Assembly: GCA_049303335.1 (NCBI GenBank)
Contig: JBAQNA010000013.1
Span: 1-8,024 of the forward strand
DNA length: 8,024 nucleotides
Direction of reading: 5' to 3'
Source: DAIDAN01 sp049303335
GTDB lineage: Archaea; Aenigmatarchaeota; Aenigmatarchaeia; Aenigmatarchaeales; DAIDAN01
Part shown: in pieces, positions 4,779 through 8,024 of the stretch
How the letters are laid out: each line of letters opens with the position of its first letter
Numbering within the stretch: position 1 is the first letter of the stretch
The notes under the pieces: model-generated
Database searches by the model: none
What the model was told of the DNA's origin: nothing
The model's input: the letters and a program-made list of their open reading frames with translations, nothing else
Made by a program: the position numbers and the translations under genes

Positions 4779-6023
4779 TTACTGCGCCCTCCATCTGAGA
4801 ATCGCGCCGATTCCGCCGAGCTGGAAAAGCTGCTCGCCCTCGCGCGTGTCCTGCGAGATTATCTCGACCTTCGTGTTGAACTTCTCCGCCATCTGCTCGA
4901 CGGCGTCAATGCCGTCCTGCTCGCCGACTTTTTGCATCTTCTGCCCGCACACCGGGCATGCGAATTCCGAATCGTCTTTTCCGAATCTTTTTTCCGCGTG
5001 TCCGCTGGCGCAAATCAGTTCGAACTCTTTCCAGTCGAAGCCTTCCGAAACCAGAATCATCTCCACAGCGCCGCTTTCCAGCGCCTTGATGATGCTTTTT
5101 ATTCCGTAAACTGAAATTCCCGTGTCCTTTTGCAGTCCCGTCAGGAACTTGTTCACGATTTCCCGCTCGCGCGAAATGGAAGCCTCCTTCAGAATGTCCC
5201 CGCTCCGCTCGATCATTTCGTGCAGTCCCTGCTCGCTGGTGTAGCCCACGTCTATCGTTCCAAGAATCTTGTTCTTCAAGTCCGTCCCGATGAATTCGCC
5301 TTTCAGGAAATCCTCCTTGCTCATTCCCGAGCCTCCGAGAATAATTCCCTTTATTTCCTGCGAGAACGCGGACTTCATCGCCTCCCCGACTTCCTTGTAC
5401 CAGTCGTTTATCAGCCCCTCGCGGACGCGCGAGAAACGCTGCGCTGACTGGCCTCCTTTTATGAATTTTCCCGGCACTATGGATTCGAGGTGGCGAATAA
5501 CTTGGACGGACTTTCCTTTCAACATCCCGATGGTCGCCTCTTTCGTGTCAAGCACTGCCAGGCCGTAAACCTCTTTTTCCTTGAGCTGCTGCTTCAAGTG
5601 CTCGAGCTCGAACTTCTGGTCGCACCAGTAAAGCTTCACGGTCACGGGCTCCGGCGGCTCAACAGCCCACAATTTTATGTCAGTCTTCCCCTCGCTCTCG
5701 GAGACGTTTCCCGCAAAAATCGCGAGCCCGTGCTCCGGGTTTCTTTTGTAAAGCTTGAGATGCTGCAATATTTTCGTGAGCGCGTCTATGACGTTGTTTC
5801 TGACGGCCTTGCTCTTCACGTTCTGCGTGAGCGAGATTTCGTTCGCGAGGATGTTGTTCGTATCGTTGAGCGACGCGCCCGCGGGAATGTAAACGCTTAC
5901 GAGCTCCGTGTGCCTGCCCCTCACCGCCTCGAGCTGCTTCACGAGCTTTTTCAGCCTGAACTGCTGCTCCGCTCGGGGGGCTCCGCACCCAACGGTTCCC
6001 CCTTTCCTTGATTCGTCCTCCAT
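4779..6023 (-). CDS. prf1: Peptide chain release factor aRF1
   Basis: aRF1 recognises all three stop codons in the ribosomal A site and triggers peptide release. The 414-residue protein has domain 1 with the stop-decoding loop QNVKSKAVR (68-71, NVKS instead of the usual NIKS) and YWCDQKF (132-138, the YxCxxxF motif). Domain 2 carries GGQSAQRFSRVREG (GGQ at 190-192) for hydrolysis. Domain 3 holds a zinc minidomain built from Cys338, His342, Cys356 and Cys359. It ends in FQLGGIGAILRW, typical of the family. Length is normal, but the N-terminus has about 10-15 extra residues (MEDESRKGGTVGCGAP) before the conserved helix. The start at 6023 is the only ATG available upstream of the conserved part, with GTGA before it and a TATA element near 6060. 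Ile-to-Val at NIKS is conservative, so activity is likely retained. Confidence 0.96.
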   Translation of the reverse strand: MEDESRKGGTVGCGAPRAEQQFRLKKLVKQLEAVRGRHTELVSVYIPAGASLNDTNNILANEISLTQNVKSKAVRNNVIDALTKILQHLKLYKRNPEHGLAIFAGNVSESEGKTDIKLWAVEPPEPVTVKLYWCDQKFELEHLKQQLKEKEVYGLAVLDTKEATIGMLKGKSVQVIRHLESIVPGKFIKGGQSAQRFSRVREGLINDWYKEVGEAMKSAFSQEIKGIILGGSGMSKEDFLKGEFIGTDLKNKILGTIDVGYTSEQGLHEMIERSGDILKEASISREREIVNKFLTGLQKDTGISVYGIKSIIKALESGAVEMILVSEGFDWKEFELICASGHAEKRFGKDDSEFACPVCGQKMQKVGEQDGIDAVEQMAEKFNTKVEIISQDTREGEQLFQLGGIGAILRWRAQ

Positions 6024-6030
6024 ATAATCA

Positions 6031-6049
6031 CTTCATTAAAGAAATGAAG
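6031..6049. repeat. Perfect 7-bp inverted repeat upstream of prf1
   Basis: CTTCATT-AAAGA-AATGAAG lies between the prf1 TATA box and its start codon and spans the predicted transcript start. It could be an operator or part of a leader hairpin. Its position resembles the dyad at tRNA-Glu, with a different sequence. Confidence 0.5.
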
Positions 6050-6057
6050 TAAAGAAC

Positions 6058-6064
6058 TTAAATA
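6058..6064 (-). promoter_or_regulatory. TATA box of prf1
   Basis: TATTTAAG on the minus strand is centred about 37 bases before the ATG at 6023. This predicts a short leader of about 11 bases carrying GTGA. Confidence 0.5.
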
Positions 6065-6077
6065 ATCTCATCACAAA

Positions 6078-6311
6078 TCAGAAATTTTCCTTCCTCGACA
6101 GCAGAATAAAGCCGAGAATCATCGAAACAAAAGCGAATACAAGAATCATGTTGTCCCTTGATATTGAAAACATTTCCGAAGGAATTAACGAGACAAGTTC
6201 CTGCGGAATTATTGCCGGATATAAAACTCCCGCAAATCCGAAAAGTAGAAAGACTATTGCAACCATTATTCTTATTGCCATGAAAATTTTTCTCGGATGC
6301 GGAAAAGGCAT
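6078..6311 (-). CDS. Small two-helix membrane protein, unknown function
   Basis: From the ATG at 6311 the product has 77 residues: a short basic N-terminus (MPFPHPRKIF), a hydrophobic segment (AIRIMVAIVFLLFGFAGVLYPAII), a loop with Ser/Glu (PQELVSLIPSEMFSISRD) and a second segment (MILVFAFVSMILGFILL) with a basic end (SRKENF). That predicts two membrane helices with both ends on the same side. A TATA element (TTTTATAAT) centred near 6337 puts the transcript start at 6311, arguing for this leaderless start. An ATG at 6323 in the same frame would add MVLY and would need read-through from the phosphoesterase gene, whose stop is at 6331. It is not clearly related to the tandem 71-residue pair. 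No function can be given. Confidence 0.75.
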   Translation of the reverse strand: MPFPHPRKIFMAIRIMVAIVFLLFGFAGVLYPAIIPQELVSLIPSEMFSISRDNMILVFAFVSMILGFILLSRKENF

Positions 6312-6330
6312 ATACAACACCATTTTCAGA

Positions 6331-7056
6331 TTATAAAAATTTGTTCAGTCCTTTCTTCGGGGCTGCCGGAAGATTATCCGTATCAATCTTTGTCAGCCCC
6401 CTGTTGACCGGCAGCGCGACGTTGAATATCGGAACCGAGCCCGCAAAGCCGAGCGGGCTTCCGAGATGCGCGTGGCCGTGGACCGCGAAAGTTGTTTTCG
6501 TTTCAGTCAGCGTTTTTTCAAGGCCGCTGCAGCCGAGCCCTCCGTATATATTCGGGTTCTCGCCTTTTAACGTTTGGTAAGTTGGCGCGTAATGCGTTAG
6601 CAGGATTTTCACGTCAGTTTTTAGCTGCGTCAGCAGCTGCCTTATTTTTTCCGCGCGCTCCCTGTAAAAATTTCTTATCTGCGGGTTTGTCTTAATCTGC
6701 CACCAGGTCGGCTGGTCAAGGCAGCCTTTGCTTCCGACGATACCAACTGCCTTCCCTTTTATAGCCAGCTCAAGGGATTCGTCGTCAAGAAACTTTATTC
6801 TGCTTCCGCAAATTTTTCTTATCTCGTCATACTTCTGCTCGAACTCGCGGTTCCCGAAGCAAGCAACTATCGGGCACTTCCATCCGAGCCTTTCGAAATG
6901 TTCGAGAATGATTTTGTAGCTTTCCGGCTTGTCCGCGACATACATGTCACCCGCCAAAAGAAAAAGGTCAGGCTCGCTCGCTTTCGCAAGCAGCTGCCAA
7001 AACTGCCCGTAATCGCCTTCCAGCGAGTCAAGGTCGCTTACCGCGAGGATTATCAT
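6331..7056 (-). CDS. Calcineurin-like metallophosphoesterase with altered metal motifs
   Basis: The 241-residue protein has the metallophosphoesterase motif order: motif I AVSDLD (D8, D10), motif II LLAGDMY (D37), motif III CFGNREFE (N69), motif IV LLTHYAPT (H155), motif V VHGHAH (H195, H197). These families use two metal ions to hydrolyse phosphomono- or diesters. Two usual residues differ: the motif I His (DxH) is Asp10, and the motif III GNH[D/E] His is Arg70. The remaining metal ligands are present, so a shifted metal preference or substrate range is plausible rather than loss of activity. Substrate is unknown. No signal peptide is seen, so it is probably cytoplasmic. The ATG at 7056 has a TATA element (AAATTTAAGC) about 26 bases upstream, predicting a leaderless message, divergent from the YkgJ-like gene. 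Confidence 0.9.
   Translation of the reverse strand: MIILAVSDLDSLEGDYGQFWQLLAKASEPDLFLLAGDMYVADKPESYKIILEHFERLGWKCPIVACFGNREFEQKYDEIRKICGSRIKFLDDESLELAIKGKAVGIVGSKGCLDQPTWWQIKTNPQIRNFYRERAEKIRQLLTQLKTDVKILLTHYAPTYQTLKGENPNIYGGLGCSGLEKTLTETKTTFAVHGHAHLGSPLGFAGSVPIFNVALPVNRGLTKIDTDNLPAAPKKGLNKFL
6332..6341 (-). promoter_or_regulatory. TATA box of the small membrane gene
   Basis: TTTTTATAAT on the minus strand overlaps the end of the phosphoesterase gene and lies about 26 bases from the ATG at 6311. It suggests independent transcription as well as possible read-through. Confidence 0.5.
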
Positions 7057-7076
7057 AATCAGGATTTGTTTTGTTT

Positions 7077-7086
7077 GCTTAAATTT
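7077..7086 (-). promoter_or_regulatory. TATA box of the phosphoesterase gene
   Basis: AAATTTAAGC on the minus strand is centred about 26 bases before the ATG at 7056. It forms half of a compact divergent promoter pair in 7057-7132. Confidence 0.55.
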
Positions 7087-7102
7087 GTTTGGCGCGAATT
7101 CC

Positions 7103-7111
7103 GCTTAAATG
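7103..7111 (+). promoter_or_regulatory. TATA box of the YkgJ-like gene
   Basis: GCTTAAATG is centred about 26 bases before the ATG at 7133, predicting a leaderless message. It is nearly the same sequence as the box of the 104-residue gene on the minus strand. Confidence 0.55.
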
Positions 7112-7132
7112 TTTTAACATCTCATTTTGCCT

Positions 7133-7669
7133 ATGACAAAAATTTATCTGTTAGGAGGTATTATCGATGAGACAAAAATGGCGGACTACGCTGCCAGTCA
7201 GATTAGGGGGAGAACAAAAACAAAATATCATAAACAGTTTCCTTTCTTCAGCGATATGGAATTTGAGGATGTTACCAAAGGCGTTATTCCAATACCCGAT
7301 AACAAATATTGCCTTACAGGTTGCCGTAACATTTGCTGCCCGGAAGATTGCTGCTTTTTTTCTGAAAAGCTTGACAGCTGCGGAATTTATGAATACAGGT
7401 CGATAAGCTGCAGGCTTTCCTTCTGCAAAGACATGCAAGATCAAAACGTCCTGAAAAAAGTCCATAATACTTTTTGTTCTGAAACAGCGTGTCAATTTAC
7501 CAACGATGTTGTTGAAAACGAATTTCACGGCAGGCCTTCGCCTTTCGGAAGGCTCTTTGATTCTGCGAAAGAAGTGGAAAAAATGCTTGAATCAAACAGA
7601 ATACCGCAGGAAGAAGCCAAATCAAAATGGAAAAATATAATCCAAGAATATAGAAACAGAAAAATATGA
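7133..7669 (+). CDS. YkgJ-like cysteine-cluster protein (zinc/iron-chelating domain)
   Basis: The 178-residue protein carries 11 cysteines, most between residues 60 and 98: Cys60, Cys64, Cys68-Cys69, Cys73-Cys74, Cys83, Cys93 and Cys98, with two more at 115 and 120. The order C-x3-C-x3-CC, then DSCGIYEYRSISCRL, matches the YkgJ family pattern (C-x3-C-x2-CC followed by C.IYE.RP..CR.F), except that the usual Pro after Arg is Ser and the first spacing is one residue longer. YkgJ proteins are thought to chelate zinc or iron; their biochemical role is poorly defined. The ATG at 7133 fits a TATA box 26 bases upstream, so leaderless. A TTG at 7127 is an unlikely start. A perfect TTAGGAGGT lies inside the coding region and points to an out-of-frame ATG, see findings. 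The C-terminal third is helical and charged. Confidence 0.85.
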   Translation: MTKIYLLGGIIDETKMADYAASQIRGRTKTKYHKQFPFFSDMEFEDVTKGVIPIPDNKYCLTGCRNICCPEDCCFFSEKLDSCGIYEYRSISCRLSFCKDMQDQNVLKKVHNTFCSETACQFTNDVVENEFHGRPSPFGRLFDSAKEVEKMLESNRIPQEEAKSKWKNIIQEYRNRKI

Positions 7670-7699
7670 AAACGTAAATTTAGGAAAAACAAGAATAAT

Positions 7700-7741
7700 A
7701 AAAAAAACAAAAAAATAAAAAAGGTAGGAATTTCTTCCTAC
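7700..7741 (-). terminator. Stem-loop plus U-tract terminator of the TRAM gene
   Basis: On the minus strand GTAGGAA-GAAA-TTCCTAC forms a perfect 7-bp stem with a GNRA-type tetraloop (7741-7724). It is followed after one C by runs of six, seven and eight T broken by single A and G (7722-7700). The stem contains the TAG stop codon of the TRAM gene. Bacterial-style hairpins are not required in archaea, but the T-tract is the known signal. Confidence 0.8.
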
Positions 7742-8024
7742 TCTTCGGTTTCTTCAGAAGCTTCCTCTGAAGCCTCCTCGACAGTCTCTTCGGACGCAGA
7801 CTCGCCCGCAGCGCCGCTGCCGACTACTTCGCCGACTGCAGACCTTCCGCGCAGCTCCTTTATCTTTATCCTTACCTTGTCTCCCTTGTTCACGCCCGAG
7901 ACGAACACGACGAAATTCTTTACCCTTGCTATTCCGTCTCCCCTGCTTCCTACTTCCGTAATCTCGACGTCATATTCTTCTCCGACCGCGACCGGGGCCG
8001 GCTCAGTCCTTTCGAACCTTGGCC
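7738..8024 (-). CDS. TRAM-domain RNA-binding protein, 5'-truncated by the window edge
   Basis: 94 residues are visible before the stop at 7740-7738; the start lies beyond 8024. Residues EEYDVEITEVGSRGDGIARV, followed by KNFVVFVSGVNKGDKVRIKI and a closing strand KELRGRSAVGEVV, make a full TRAM beta-barrel (GDGIA.V..FVVFV.GV..GD.V). TRAM domains bind RNA, often tRNA, either as part of modification enzymes or as short stand-alone archaeal proteins; archaeal stand-alone TRAM proteins have been described as cold-responsive RNA chaperones. Here the domain is C-terminal and followed by an acidic tail of about 20 residues (GESASEETVEEASEEASEE). Whether more than a short N-terminus (visible PRFERTEPAPVAVG) exists is unknown. 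A stem-loop/U-tract terminator overlaps the stop. Confidence 0.92.
   Translation of the reverse strand, partial: PRFERTEPAPVAVGEEYDVEITEVGSRGDGIARVKNFVVFVSGVNKGDKVRIKIKELRGRSAVGEVVGSGAAGESASEETVEEASEEASEETEE

Noticed and set aside
4770..6011. Several plus-strand frames opposite aRF1
   Set aside because: These are antisense shadows of a clear, full-length release factor.
7167..7406. 79-codon frame inside the YkgJ-like gene
   Set aside because: Despite a good ribosome binding site it has no recognisable motif and lies wholly within a well-supported gene; noted only as a finding.
1..8024. CRISPR array, insertion sequence or replication origin
   Set aside because: No regularly spaced repeats, transposase motifs or repeated origin boxes were seen.

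Overview
This is a gene-dense archaeal chromosome segment. The evidence is an archaeal class I release factor with NxKS, GGQ and YxCxxxF motifs, an archaeal-type Cbf5, archaeal TATA boxes about 25 bases upstream of leaderless start codons, GGTGA-type ribosome binding sites, and two tRNA genes interrupted by non-canonical introns but carrying an encoded CCA. Compact spacing, small single-domain proteins and introns outside position 37/38 fit a DPANN-type archaeon (Micrarchaeota or Diapherotrites-like), but that placement is inference.

Layout. 1-1280 (+): 3' part of gatB, overlapped by 35 bases by a convergent small unknown gene (1246-1560, -). 1598-1937: two divergent tRNA genes around a shared promoter region of about 80 bases. 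tRNA-Arg(UCG) on the minus strand has two inferred introns, one in the D-loop and a 16-base one in the anticodon stem with a complete bulge-helix-bulge. tRNA-Glu(CUC) on the plus strand has an inferred 59-base D-loop intron. 1960-2589 (+): a markedly AT-rich gene with a HEPN-like R-x4-H motif, directly behind tRNA-Glu and overlapping cbf5 (2586-3536, +) by ATGA. 3589-4319 (+): two tandem paralogous 71-residue two-helix membrane proteins, each with its own promoter, followed by a 56-residue Trm112/YcaR-type zinc protein. 4335-4712 (-): a 125-residue orphan. 4779-6023 (-): aRF1. 6078-6311 (-): small membrane protein. 6331-7056 (-): divergent metallophosphoesterase. 7133-7669 (+): cysteine-rich YkgJ-like protein. 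7738-8024 (-): 3' part of a TRAM-domain protein ending in a stem-loop/U-tract terminator that overlaps its stop codon.

Most recognisable genes serve translation or RNA modification: tRNA amidation (GatB), tRNAs, pseudouridylation (Cbf5), a methyltransferase activator (Trm112), termination (aRF1) and RNA binding (TRAM). Trm112 partners are known to methylate the GGQ glutamine of class I release factors, so Trm112 and aRF1 may be functionally linked here.

The most unusual part is 1598-2589: paired divergent tRNAs with non-canonical introns, followed by a compositionally foreign HEPN-like gene that may be read out of the tRNA-Glu promoter. I saw no CRISPR array, insertion sequence or integrase.
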